A program made the translations under genes and the position numbers. Below the pieces are notes generated by a model. That model saw nothing but the letters and a program-made list of their open reading frames with translations, did not search any database and was not told where the DNA came from. From contig NZ_CP015449.1 of assembly GCF_003096075.1 (NCBI RefSeq), positions 2,535,001 through 2,599,000 of the forward strand: a stretch of 64,000 nt of DNA, in the 5' to 3' direction. Every line of letters starts with the position of its first letter. The first letter of the stretch is position 1. This stretch comes from Dietzia lutea. Its GTDB lineage: Bacteria; Actinomycetota; Actinomycetes; Mycobacteriales; Mycobacteriaceae. Shown here in pieces: positions 56,184-64,000 of the stretch.

Positions 56184-57659
56184 GTGACGACGAGCATCAC
56201 CGACACCGCCCCCCTCCTCATCGGCGGCGAGCTCCGCCCCGCCACCAGCGGCGCCACGTTCGACGTGCTCAACCCGGCCACCGAGGAGGTCATCGGCCGG
56301 GCCGCGGACGCGGGACGCGAGGACATGGACGCGGCCATCTCCGCCGCGCGGACCGCCTTCGACACCACCGACTGGTCCACCGACCACGCGTTCCGCGCGC
56401 GGTGTCTGCGCCAACTGCGCGACGCGTTGCAGGACCAGATCGAGGAGCTGCGGACGCTCACCATCACCGAGGTCGGCGCGCCCCGGATGTTCACCGCCGG
56501 CCCGCAGCTCGAGGGCCCCGTGGCGGACCTGGGTTGGCTGGCCGACCTCGTGGACTCGTACCAGTGGGTCACCGAGCTGGGCGAGTCCGAGATCATGGGC
56601 GTGCGCTCGTACCGGTCCACCCGCCGCGAGGCGATCGGCGTGGTCGGCGCCATCACGCCGTGGAACTTCCCCAACCAGATCAACCTCGCCAAGATCGGCC
56701 CCGCCCTGGCCGCCGGCTGCACGGTCGTCCTCAAGCCCGCACCGGACACCCCGCTCATCGCGGCCGCGGTGGCCCGGATCGCCGCCGAGCGCACCGACAT
56801 CCCCGCCGGCGTGCTCAACGTGGTCACCGGCACCGACCACGGGCTCGGCGCGCAGCTGGTCGAGGACCCGAGGGTCGACCTCATCTCCTTCACCGGTTCC
56901 ACCGCGACCGGCAAGAAGATCATGGCGGCCGCCGCCGAGACGCTGAAGAAGGTCTTCCTCGAGCTCGGCGGGAAGTCGGCGTCGGTCGTGCTCGACGACG
57001 CCGACCTCGGAACCGCCTGCTTCATGACCGCCCTCAACGCCTGCACCCACGCCGGCCAGGGCTGTGCGCTCACCACCCGGCTCGTGGTGCCGCGCGCCAG
57101 GTACGACGAGGCGATCGAGGCCGCCAAGGGGGCCATGGCCTCGTTCGCCCCGAAGGACCCGAACGACCCCGGCGCCTTCTGTGGCCCGGTCATCTCCGCC
57201 GCGCAGCGTGAGCGCGTCGAGGGCTACATCGAGCTGGCCCGGCAGGAGGGCGGGACCATCGAGACCGGCGGCGGCCGCCCCTCCGACCCCGACAAGGTCC
57301 GCGGTTTCTGGGTCGAGCCCACGCTCATCTCCGGCCTCGACAACTCCGCGCGCGTTGCCCGGGAGGAGATCTTCGGCCCCGTCCTGGTCGTCATTCCCCA
57401 CGACGGGGACGACGACGCGATCCGGATCGCCAACGACTCGCCCTACGGCCTGTCCGGCGCGGTGTGGGGCACCGACCCCGAGCGTGTCGAGAAGGTCATC
57501 GCCGGCATCCGCACCGGGACGCTCGGGGTCAACGGCGGCCAGTGGTACGGCGCCGACGTGCCCTTCGGCGGCTACAAGCAGTCCGGCATCGGCCGCGAGA
57601 TGGGGCGCGAGGGCTTCGAGGAGTACCTCGAGATCAAGTCCGTCGCCACCCCGGCCTGA
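56184..57659 (+). CDS. aldA: Aldehyde dehydrogenase (AldA-like)
   Basis: 491 residues from the GTG at 56184, with GGAAGG about 7 nt upstream. Intact active site: TPWNFPNQ (N161), LELGGKSAS (E260) and GQGCALTTR (Cys294); FTGSTATGKKI binds the nucleotide. NAD(P)-dependent oxidation of an aldehyde to the acid, perhaps one produced by the neighbouring P450s and SDRs. First gene of the rightward operon; matches Rv0768 by position. The long frame upstream overlaps tetR and is a shadow. Confidence 0.92.
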   Translation: MTTSITDTAPLLIGGELRPATSGATFDVLNPATEEVIGRAADAGREDMDAAISAARTAFDTTDWSTDHAFRARCLRQLRDALQDQIEELRTLTITEVGAPRMFTAGPQLEGPVADLGWLADLVDSYQWVTELGESEIMGVRSYRSTRREAIGVVGAITPWNFPNQINLAKIGPALAAGCTVVLKPAPDTPLIAAAVARIAAERTDIPAGVLNVVTGTDHGLGAQLVEDPRVDLISFTGSTATGKKIMAAAAETLKKVFLELGGKSASVVLDDADLGTACFMTALNACTHAGQGCALTTRLVVPRARYDEAIEAAKGAMASFAPKDPNDPGAFCGPVISAAQRERVEGYIELARQEGGTIETGGGRPSDPDKVRGFWVEPTLISGLDNSARVAREEIFGPVLVVIPHDGDDDAIRIANDSPYGLSGAVWGTDPERVEKVIAGIRTGTLGVNGGQWYGADVPFGGYKQSGIGREMGREGFEEYLEIKSVATPA

Positions 57660-57703
57660 CCGGCCACCACCGCCAACCACCTACAGGAAGAGACACAGAC
57701 GAC

Positions 57704-58456
57704 ATGGGACGTTTCGACGGTAAGACCGCCATCGTGACCGGGGCCGCCGGCGGCATCGGGGAGGAGTACGCCAAGGCGCTGGCCGCCGAGGGCGCGAACG
57801 TGGTGGTGGCCGACGTCTCGGCCGACGGCGGCGAGCGCGTCGCCGCCGAGATCTCCACCGCCGGCGGCCAGGCGTTCTTCCAGCACACCGACGTCTCCGA
57901 TCCGGACTCGGCGAACGCCTGCGCCGACGCGGCGGTCGAGAGGTTCGGCCGGCTGGACCTCCTGGTCAACAACGCCGCGATCTTCGGCGGGATGAAGCTC
58001 GACTTCCTCATCACCGTCCCGTGGGACTACTACGAGAAGTTCATGTCCGTGAATCTCAACGGGCAACTCGTCATGGTCCGCGCGTGCTGGGAGAAGATGG
58101 CCGCCGCCGGTGGCGGCGCGATCGTCAACCAGTCCTCCACCGCGGCGTGGCTGTACTCCGGCTTCTACGGTCTGGCCAAGGTCGGCGTCAACGGCCTCAC
58201 CCAGCAGCTGGCCACCGAGCTGGGCGGCTCCAACATCCGCGTCAACGCTATCGCTCCCGGCCCGATCGACACCGAGGCCAACCGCTCGTCGACGCCGCAG
58301 TCGATGGTCAAGGAGATGGTCGACAAGTTGCCCCTCAAGCGCATGGGCCAGCCGGAGGACCTGGTGGGCATGCTGCTGTTCCTGCTGTCGGACGAGGCGT
58401 CGTGGGTCACCGGCCAGATCTTCAACGTCGACGGCGGACAGATCATCCGGTCATGA
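57704..58456 (+). CDS. Short-chain dehydrogenase/reductase
   Basis: 250 residues. TGAAGGIG at 12-19, NNAA-type motif LLVNNAAIFGG, catalytic FYGLAKVGV (Y-x3-K) preceded by VNQSSTAAWLYS, and GQIFNVDGGQIIRS at the end. All catalytic residues are present. It starts 44 nt after aldA, and its stop overlaps the next ATG (ATGA). Rv0769 is the matching M. tuberculosis gene. Substrate unknown. Confidence 0.9.
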   Translation: MGRFDGKTAIVTGAAGGIGEEYAKALAAEGANVVVADVSADGGERVAAEISTAGGQAFFQHTDVSDPDSANACADAAVERFGRLDLLVNNAAIFGGMKLDFLITVPWDYYEKFMSVNLNGQLVMVRACWEKMAAAGGGAIVNQSSTAAWLYSGFYGLAKVGVNGLTQQLATELGGSNIRVNAIAPGPIDTEANRSSTPQSMVKEMVDKLPLKRMGQPEDLVGMLLFLLSDEASWVTGQIFNVDGGQIIRS

Positions 58457-59436
58457 GCGCGCATCCCCACACCGACTCGGCACCGATCGGCCCCGGCCTG
58501 CCCGACGACTCCCCCGCCCCGGTCGGCTTCATCGGCCTGGGCAACATGGGCGCGCCCATCGCCAAGCGCCTACTGGCCTGGCCCGGCGGCCTGGTGGTGT
58601 GCGACGTGCGCGCCGAGGCGACCGAGCCTTTCGTCGCCGAGGGCGCCACCGCGGTCGCGACAGGCGCCGAGGTCGCGCGTACGGCGCGGCTGGTGTCGGT
58701 GACGGTGCTCGACGACGCCCAGGTCCGCGAGGTCGTCGACGGCCCGGACGGGATCCTGCGGACGGCCGCGCCCGGCACCGTGATCGCCGTGCACTCCACC
58801 ATCTCCGATTCCACGGCCGTGGAGCTGGCCGAGGTCTGCGCGGCGGCCGGCGTGCACCTGGTGGACGCGCCGGTCTCGGGTGGCGCGCAGGGCGCGGAGT
58901 CCGGTCAGCTGGCGGTGATGGTCGGCGGACCGCGGGAGGTCTACGAGGCGTGCAAGTCGGCCTTCGCGCTGTGGGCGGGGATGCCCGTGCACGCCGGCGA
59001 GGTGGGAGCGGGCACGCGGATGAAACTCGCGCGGAACCTCCTGCACTTCATCTCCTTCACCGCGACCGCCGAGGCATCCCGGCTGGCCGAGGCCGCCGGC
59101 CTCGACATCGCCAAGCTGGGACGCGTGGTTCGCCACACCGACGCCATCACCGGCGGCGCCGGTGCCGTGATGCTGCGCGAAACGACCGCGCCGATCGCCC
59201 CCGACGACTTCTGGCACGGCGTGTTCACCCACGTCCGGGCCCTGGGCGAGAAGGACCTGTCCCTGGCGTTGGCGCTGGGTGACCGCCTGGGCGTGGACCT
59301 GCCGCTCGGGGACATCGCCCTGCGGGACCTGGGCGCCGGGTTGGGCGTGGGACCGGGCGAGATCGCGCGCGCCGCCGCCGGTGCCCGCACCGGAGGGCGC
59401 GAGGAGCACGATGACGACGACGACGAGGAGTTGTGA
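58453..59436 (+). CDS. 3-hydroxyisobutyrate dehydrogenase-like NAD-binding protein
   Basis: 327 residues. GFIGLGNMGAPIAKRL (Rossmann motif, about residue 25), DAPVSGGAQGAESGQL (substrate motif) and GAGTRMKLARNLLHF with the catalytic lysine are intact. The family includes beta-hydroxyacid dehydrogenases; by context the substrate is probably not hydroxyisobutyrate, since a true mmsB is at 41748. The C-terminus is a run of acidic residues (EEHDDDDDEEL), beyond the usual family end. Matches Rv0770 by position. Confidence 0.88.
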   Translation: MSAHPHTDSAPIGPGLPDDSPAPVGFIGLGNMGAPIAKRLLAWPGGLVVCDVRAEATEPFVAEGATAVATGAEVARTARLVSVTVLDDAQVREVVDGPDGILRTAAPGTVIAVHSTISDSTAVELAEVCAAAGVHLVDAPVSGGAQGAESGQLAVMVGGPREVYEACKSAFALWAGMPVHAGEVGAGTRMKLARNLLHFISFTATAEASRLAEAAGLDIAKLGRVVRHTDAITGGAGAVMLRETTAPIAPDDFWHGVFTHVRALGEKDLSLALALGDRLGVDLPLGDIALRDLGAGLGVGPGEIARAAAGARTGGREEHDDDDDEEL

Positions 59437-59834
59437 TGAGCGAGGCCGCAGACACCGGGATGAGCCCGGAACGCGAGCACGGACTGGCCATGATGACCGA
59501 GGTGTACGGCTTCGAGATGTCCGACGGGCCGGGTGATTACTTCGCGGAGACGGCCGACCATCTCTTCGGCCGGATCTGGTCCCGCCCCGGCCTGACGCAC
59601 CGCGACCGCCGCCTGCTGCTTCTGGGCGCGCTCACGGCGCAGGGCAACACCGACGTCGCCGACATCCAGGTGGGCGCCGCGCTGGGCAACGGCGAGTTGA
59701 CCGCGGAGGAGCTCGAGGAGATCGTGCTCTTCCTCTGCTACTACGCGGGCTGGCCCAACGGCACCAAACTGGGCAACGTGGTGGGCCCCCACGTCGCGCG
59801 CGCCCGCAAGGCCGCCCGCCGCGCCGAGGGCTGA
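59436..59834 (+). CDS. Carboxymuconolactone decarboxylase-like protein
   Basis: 132 residues from the ATG at 59436, sharing 1 nt with the upstream stop; GAGGAG lies 5 nt before it. CMD/AhpD-type helical fold: RDRRLLLLGALTAQGNTDVADIQ, then LTAEELEEIVLFLCYYAGWP. Only one Cys is seen, so it lacks the C-x2-C of AhpD and is closer to PcaC. Matches Rv0771 by position and ends the rightward operon. The reaction here is unknown; gamma-carboxymuconolactone is an unlikely substrate in this setting. Confidence 0.87.
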   Translation: MSEAADTGMSPEREHGLAMMTEVYGFEMSDGPGDYFAETADHLFGRIWSRPGLTHRDRRLLLLGALTAQGNTDVADIQVGAALGNGELTAEELEEIVLFLCYYAGWPNGTKLGNVVGPHVARARKAARRAEG

Positions 59835-60518
<684 letters not shown>

Positions 60519-60543
60519 GCGGGGTCACACGGCCGACCGCGCC

Positions 60544-60611
60544 CGCGGAGTCACCGGGGCCGCGGAGTCACCGGGGCCGCGGAGTCACCGGGGCCGCGGA
60601 GTCACCGGGGC
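60544..60611. repeat. 4 x 17-bp perfect tandem repeat
   Basis: CGCGGAGTCACCGGGGC is repeated four times without change (60544-60560, 60561-60577, 60578-60594, 60595-60611), with a degenerate fifth start. It fills most of the 100-nt gap between the convergent methyltransferase and VWA genes; no other terminator is seen there. Confidence 0.95.
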
Positions 60612-60618
60612 CGCCGGG

Positions 60619-62637
60619 TCACACGGCCCAGCGGCCGCCCGCGCTCCACGCGTCACCGGAGCCCGGGCGGCCGCGGCGGGTGTGCAGGAACCGCCCCACC
60701 ACGGCAGCCCCCAGGTCATCGACGTCCGGCGCCACCACCGTGCCCTCGACCCGCCGGGCCAGCGCGTCGAGGAACCGCGAGAGGCCGGGGTCCACGCCCA
60801 GGCGGAAGAACGTGGTCTGCGCGCCGAATCGGGCGACCCTGTCGAGTTCGTCGACGGTCGTGCGGATGGTGTCCGGGTCCGGCGGGTAGGCGAACCAGGG
60901 TTCGCCGCCGCTGAGCAGGTGCGCGGTGGGCTCGCCGTCGGTGACGATGAGCAGGACCGGCTGCATGGTCGGGTGCTCGCGGAAGAAGCGCCCCGCCAGG
61001 AGCAGCGCGTGGTGCAGGTTCGTCCCGGCCTCGTACTGGGCGTCCAGTGACAGCAGTGACTCGATCGTGCGGGTCTGGGCGAACCGCCCGAACGAGATGA
61101 GCTGGAGCCGGTCCTGCCGGAAGCGGGTGCTCACCAGGTGATGCAGGGCGAGCGCGGTGCGTTTCATCGGCACCCACCGGCCCTCCATCGCCATGGAGAA
61201 CGAGGTGTCCACGAGCAGCGCGACCGCGGCCTGCGTCCGGGCCTCGGTCTCGCGGACCTCGATGTCCTCGGGCAGGAGCCGGACCCCGCCGGCGGGTTCA
61301 CCGCCCTCGGCGGCGATGCGGGAGATCGCGTTGCCGATCGTCCGCGGCACGTCCCACGACTCGACGTCGCCGAACTCCCACGCCCGGCTCGACCCCGTCT
61401 GGTCGCCCGCCGCCCCCGATGCGCGGGTCTCCCGCGCGCCCGAGCGGCCGGACAGCCGGCGGGCGGCGTCCCGCAGCAGCGACCTGCCCAGTTTGCGGAG
61501 CGCGGCCGGGGACAGTCGCAGGTCGCCGTCCGACCGGCGGCTGAGGTAGCACGAGTCCCGCATGGCCTGCTCGAGACGGGCCAGCGTCTGGACGGACACC
61601 GCCGCCTCGCGGCCCAGAGTCCGGGCGACGGCCTCCAGGTCCAGTTCGGACAGCGGCGACCGGTCACTGCGGGACAGCTGCTCGGCCAGGCGGTCGAGGT
61701 CGCCGAGTTCGGCCATCGCGGCCGTCCCCTCGGACATTCCCAGGCCCTCGGAGCCCTCGAAGTCCTCGGAGCCGTCCCAGTTCTCACCGGGTCGCAGTGT
61801 CTGCAGCAGCCCGTCGAGCCTTCCGAGTTGCTCGGAGAGCTCGGGCGAGCCGAACGCCTGCTGCGACAGGGCGATGAGCTCCTCCCGCTGCTCCGGGGTC
61901 ATCGAGCGCATCATCCGCTGCGCTGCGGCCGAGCGCTTGGCGAGGGTGTCGATGAGCTCGTCGACGTTCCGCGGCTGCTCGGGGAAGGCGTCGCCGTGCT
62001 TGTCCATGAACTCGCGGAAGTCCTCGTCGGTGTCCTCCCCGCGGGCGTGCTTGTCCAGCAGGTCGGTGAGGTCGGAGAGCATCTCGGACACCGCCGCCCG
62101 GTCGGCGTCGGTGGTGTTCTCCAGCGCCTGCTTCATTCCGGCGAACCGCGCGTCGAGGGCCTCGGCCCCCAGCAGGTCCTGGATCCGCTTGTACGCCTCG
62201 CGGGCGTCGGGCGAGGCCCAGTCGTAGTCCTTGAGCTCCCCCACCGCGGCCGCCGGGCTGTCTGGGAGGTTCTCGATGGTCATCTCCCGCAGCGTGCGGT
62301 CCATGGGGTCCATCTCGGTGTCGCGGGCGAGCTGCCCGCGCTCGGCCAGCAGAGCCTCGTCGAGCAGCTTGGACACCTCGTCGAGGGTTCCGCCCAGCCG
62401 GTTGCGCTTCAGCAGTTCACGGCGCCGGCGTTGGACGCGCCCGGCGAGCTCGTCGAGTCCGGTGTGGTCGCGGCCGCCGGAGCGCAGGAACTCGCGCATC
62501 GACTGCTCGGGCGAGTAGCCGGCCATGACGCCCTCGGACACCGCGTCGAGTGCCTCGGACAGGTCGAGCGGGGGCGCGAGCGGGTCCGGCCCGCCGACGT
62601 AGCGTCCGTAGCGGGCGCGGGGTTCTGGTCGCGACAT
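60619..62637 (-). CDS. VWA-domain protein (CoxE/BatA-like partner of a MoxR ATPase)
   Basis: 672 residues. The first about 440 residues are charged, helical and low in motif content. The C-terminal VWA domain has an intact MIDAS: DTSFS (477-481), the Thr in AGTNLHHA (about 539) and TDGEPT (Asp567). The gene follows the MoxR/Mg-chelatase-like ATPase gene by 43 nt, an arrangement (Rv0958/Rv0959 in M. tuberculosis) in which ATPase and VWA protein act together on a metal or folding client. The client is unknown. Confidence 0.87.
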   Translation of the reverse strand: MSRPEPRARYGRYVGGPDPLAPPLDLSEALDAVSEGVMAGYSPEQSMREFLRSGGRDHTGLDELAGRVQRRRRELLKRNRLGGTLDEVSKLLDEALLAERGQLARDTEMDPMDRTLREMTIENLPDSPAAAVGELKDYDWASPDAREAYKRIQDLLGAEALDARFAGMKQALENTTDADRAAVSEMLSDLTDLLDKHARGEDTDEDFREFMDKHGDAFPEQPRNVDELIDTLAKRSAAAQRMMRSMTPEQREELIALSQQAFGSPELSEQLGRLDGLLQTLRPGENWDGSEDFEGSEGLGMSEGTAAMAELGDLDRLAEQLSRSDRSPLSELDLEAVARTLGREAAVSVQTLARLEQAMRDSCYLSRRSDGDLRLSPAALRKLGRSLLRDAARRLSGRSGARETRASGAAGDQTGSSRAWEFGDVESWDVPRTIGNAISRIAAEGGEPAGGVRLLPEDIEVRETEARTQAAVALLVDTSFSMAMEGRWVPMKRTALALHHLVSTRFRQDRLQLISFGRFAQTRTIESLLSLDAQYEAGTNLHHALLLAGRFFREHPTMQPVLLIVTDGEPTAHLLSGGEPWFAYPPDPDTIRTTVDELDRVARFGAQTTFFRLGVDPGLSRFLDALARRVEGTVVAPDVDDLGAAVVGRFLHTRRGRPGSGDAWSAGGRWAV

Positions 62638-62680
62638 CGCGCACCTCCTGCTCCGGCGGCCGGCGGGCCACCGGGGTGTG

Positions 62681-64000
62681 TCAGCCGTAGACGGCGGCGC
62701 CGTCCCCGGTCTCCTTGGACAGGCGCCGCGAGAGGTACAGCCCCTCCAGCGCCAATTCGATCGCGCCGGCCCGCTGGCCGGCGTTGGTGGCGCCGACCCG
62801 GTCGGCGATCTCGTCGTACAGTCCCGGCGCGGACAGCTCTGGCAGCGCGGCCAGGAACTCGGCGGCGGTGACGCTCGCCCCCGTGGTCAGGGTCACCGAG
62901 CCGTCGAACGCCTCGACCAGCGGGGCCATGTCGATGCCGCGGAACAGCCCGCGCACCACGTCTACGGTCGCGGTGCGCAGCAGGTACCGAAGGATCTCGG
63001 ATTCGCGCCCCTCTTCGCCGGGTTCGAACTCGATCTTGCCGCGCAGGACCTCCACGGCGGCGTCGAGGTCCACGAGCCGAGCCACCGCCTCGCCGGGGTC
63101 GTCGGCCCCGCGGACGGCGGCCCGCCTGCGGGCCGCCGCGGCGACGGTCTCCGCGCCGGCGATGGCGAACCGCGCCGACACGCCCGATGCCTGGTTGATC
63201 GAGTCGGAGGTGCGCAGTTCGCGGGTGAACCGGGCGAGCAGTTCCATGAGGGCGTCGGGCACCTCGGCGGTGAGCTCGGCCTCCTGTCTCGCGACCTCGA
63301 TCTCGTCGGCCAGGTCGAGCGGGTAGTGGGTGCGGATCTCCGCGCCGAACCGGTCCTTGAGCGGGGTGATGATCCGCCCGCGGTTGGTGTAGTCCTCCGG
63401 GTTCGCCGACGCCACGACCAGCACGTCCAGCGGCAGGCGCAGTACGTAGCCGCGGATCTGGACGTCCCGCTCCTCCATGACGTTGAGCAACGCCACCTGG
63501 ATGCGCTCGGCCAGGTCGGGCAACTCGTTGAGCGCCACGATCCCGCGATTGGCGCGGGGCACGAGTCCGTAGTGGATGGTCTCCGGGTCGCCCAGGCGGC
63601 GCCCCTCCGCCACGCGCATGGGGTCGACGTCGCCGATCATGTCGGCCACAGACGTGTCCGGGGTGGAGAGCTTCTCCACGTACCGCTCGGTGCGGTGGCG
63701 CCACTCGACGGGCAGCGCGTCGCCCTCGCGGGCGATCCGCTCGCGGGTCGGGTCGGTGATAGGGGCGAGCGGGTCCTCCCCCAGTTCGGAGCCGGCCACC
63801 ACGGGAGACCACTCGTCGAGTAGCCCGACGAGGGTGCGCAGCAGTCGGGTCTTGCCCTGCCCTCGCTCACCGAGCAGCACGATGTCGTGCCCGGCGATGA
63901 GGGCGCGTTCGACCTGCGGGATCACGGTGGTGTCGAACCCGTGCATCCCGGGCCACGGGTCGCGCCCGGCGGCCAGGGCCGCGAGCAGGTTCTCGCGCAG
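62681..64000 (-). CDS. AAA+ ATPase, Mg-chelatase/MoxR-like (partial, N-terminus outside window)
   Basis: At least 440 residues are visible and the frame stays open to position 64000: LRENLLAALAAGRDPWPG precedes the ATG at 63946, so the true start is beyond the window. Walker A GERGQGKTR, Walker B-like GIVALNELPDL, sensor-like VVASANPEDYTNRG and RFAIAGAETVAAAAR are clear. It shares the family of ChlI/Rv0958. It probably drives the VWA protein encoded downstream. Confidence 0.92.
   Translation of the reverse strand: MRENLLAALAAGRDPWPGMHGFDTTVIPQVERALIAGHDIVLLGERGQGKTRLLRTLVGLLDEWSPVVAGSELGEDPLAPITDPTRERIAREGDALPVEWRHRTERYVEKLSTPDTSVADMIGDVDPMRVAEGRRLGDPETIHYGLVPRANRGIVALNELPDLAERIQVALLNVMEERDVQIRGYVLRLPLDVLVVASANPEDYTNRGRIITPLKDRFGAEIRTHYPLDLADEIEVARQEAELTAEVPDALMELLARFTRELRTSDSINQASGVSARFAIAGAETVAAAARRRAAVRGADDPGEAVARLVDLDAAVEVLRGKIEFEPGEEGRESEILRYLLRTATVDVVRGLFRGIDMAPLVEAFDGSVTLTTGASVTAAEFLAALPELSAPGLYDEIADRVGATNAGQRAGAIELALEGLYLSRRLSKETGDGAAVYG

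Noticed and set aside
60544-60611. Possible CRISPR array.
   Set aside because: The 17-bp units are directly adjacent with no spacers and there are no cas genes. The 24-bp repeat at 15931-16002 was rejected for the same reason.

Overview
The window is very GC-rich DNA with densely packed, mostly minus-strand genes, GTG/TTG starts and many 1-13 nt gene overlaps. It fits a mycolic-acid actinobacterium (order Mycobacteriales). Dietzia is my best guess at genus, but only from overall impression. The main reason for the order-level call is remembered gene order shared with Mycobacterium tuberculosis: an echA7-fadE12-accA2-accD2-fadE13-Rv0976c-like block and an Rv0763c-Rv0771-like cyp51/cyp123 block.

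Region 1 (1-6981): translation genes on the minus strand, rpsL-rpsG-fusA-tuf (str operon), then rpsJ-rplC-rplD (start of the S10 operon, rplD running off the window). A 90-codon plus-strand gene for a J-domain-like membrane microprotein sits between the two operons. Region 2 (7181-9048): an NDMA-type alcohol dehydrogenase and a TetR regulator in one operon, behind a long palindrome. Region 3 (9059-18667): branched-chain/terpenoid acyl-CoA carboxylation operon (DinB-like protein, AtuA-like protein, FadE13, AccD2, AccA2, FadE12, LiuC-like hydratase), divergent from a plus-strand acyl-CoA ligase (18809-20416). A second AtuA-like gene and a frameshifted CoA-transferase follow. A MarR regulator and an MHS-family transporter come next.

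Region 4 (25916-39377): a surface-glycan locus. Eight overlapping minus-strand genes encode all the activities expected for a nucleotide-activated manno-heptose (GmhA, HldE kinase/nucleotidyltransferase, GmhB), two GT9 heptosyltransferase-family enzymes, further glycosyltransferases, a UXS-like NAD-dependent epimerase/decarboxylase and a NodU/CmcH carbamoyltransferase. GmhA and GmhB are each fused to a glycosyltransferase. Two paralogous GT2 genes and a divergent pyruvyltransferase-like gene flank the operon. This is the least ordinary system in the window.

Region 5 (39497-47354): a CYP152-type P450 with the residue set of OleT-like fatty-acid decarboxylases, a GAF-LuxR regulator, and the valine-degradation operon mmsA-acyl-CoA dehydrogenase-mmsB divergent from an acyl-CoA synthetase. 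Region 6 (47443-59834): the cyp51 locus. TetR, CYP123-like P450, SDR, CYP51, 3Fe-4S ferredoxin, SnoaL-like protein, an unrecognised Cys/His-rich protein, FadD and SDR run leftward. Aldehyde dehydrogenase, SDR, a hydroxyisobutyrate-dehydrogenase-like protein and a carboxymuconolactone-decarboxylase-like protein run rightward. Candidate TetR operators lie between. Region 7 (59859-64000): a methyltransferase, a 4 x 17-bp tandem repeat, and a VWA-protein/MoxR-like ATPase pair, the latter running off the right end.

No rRNA, tRNA, CRISPR array, insertion sequence or phage gene was seen.
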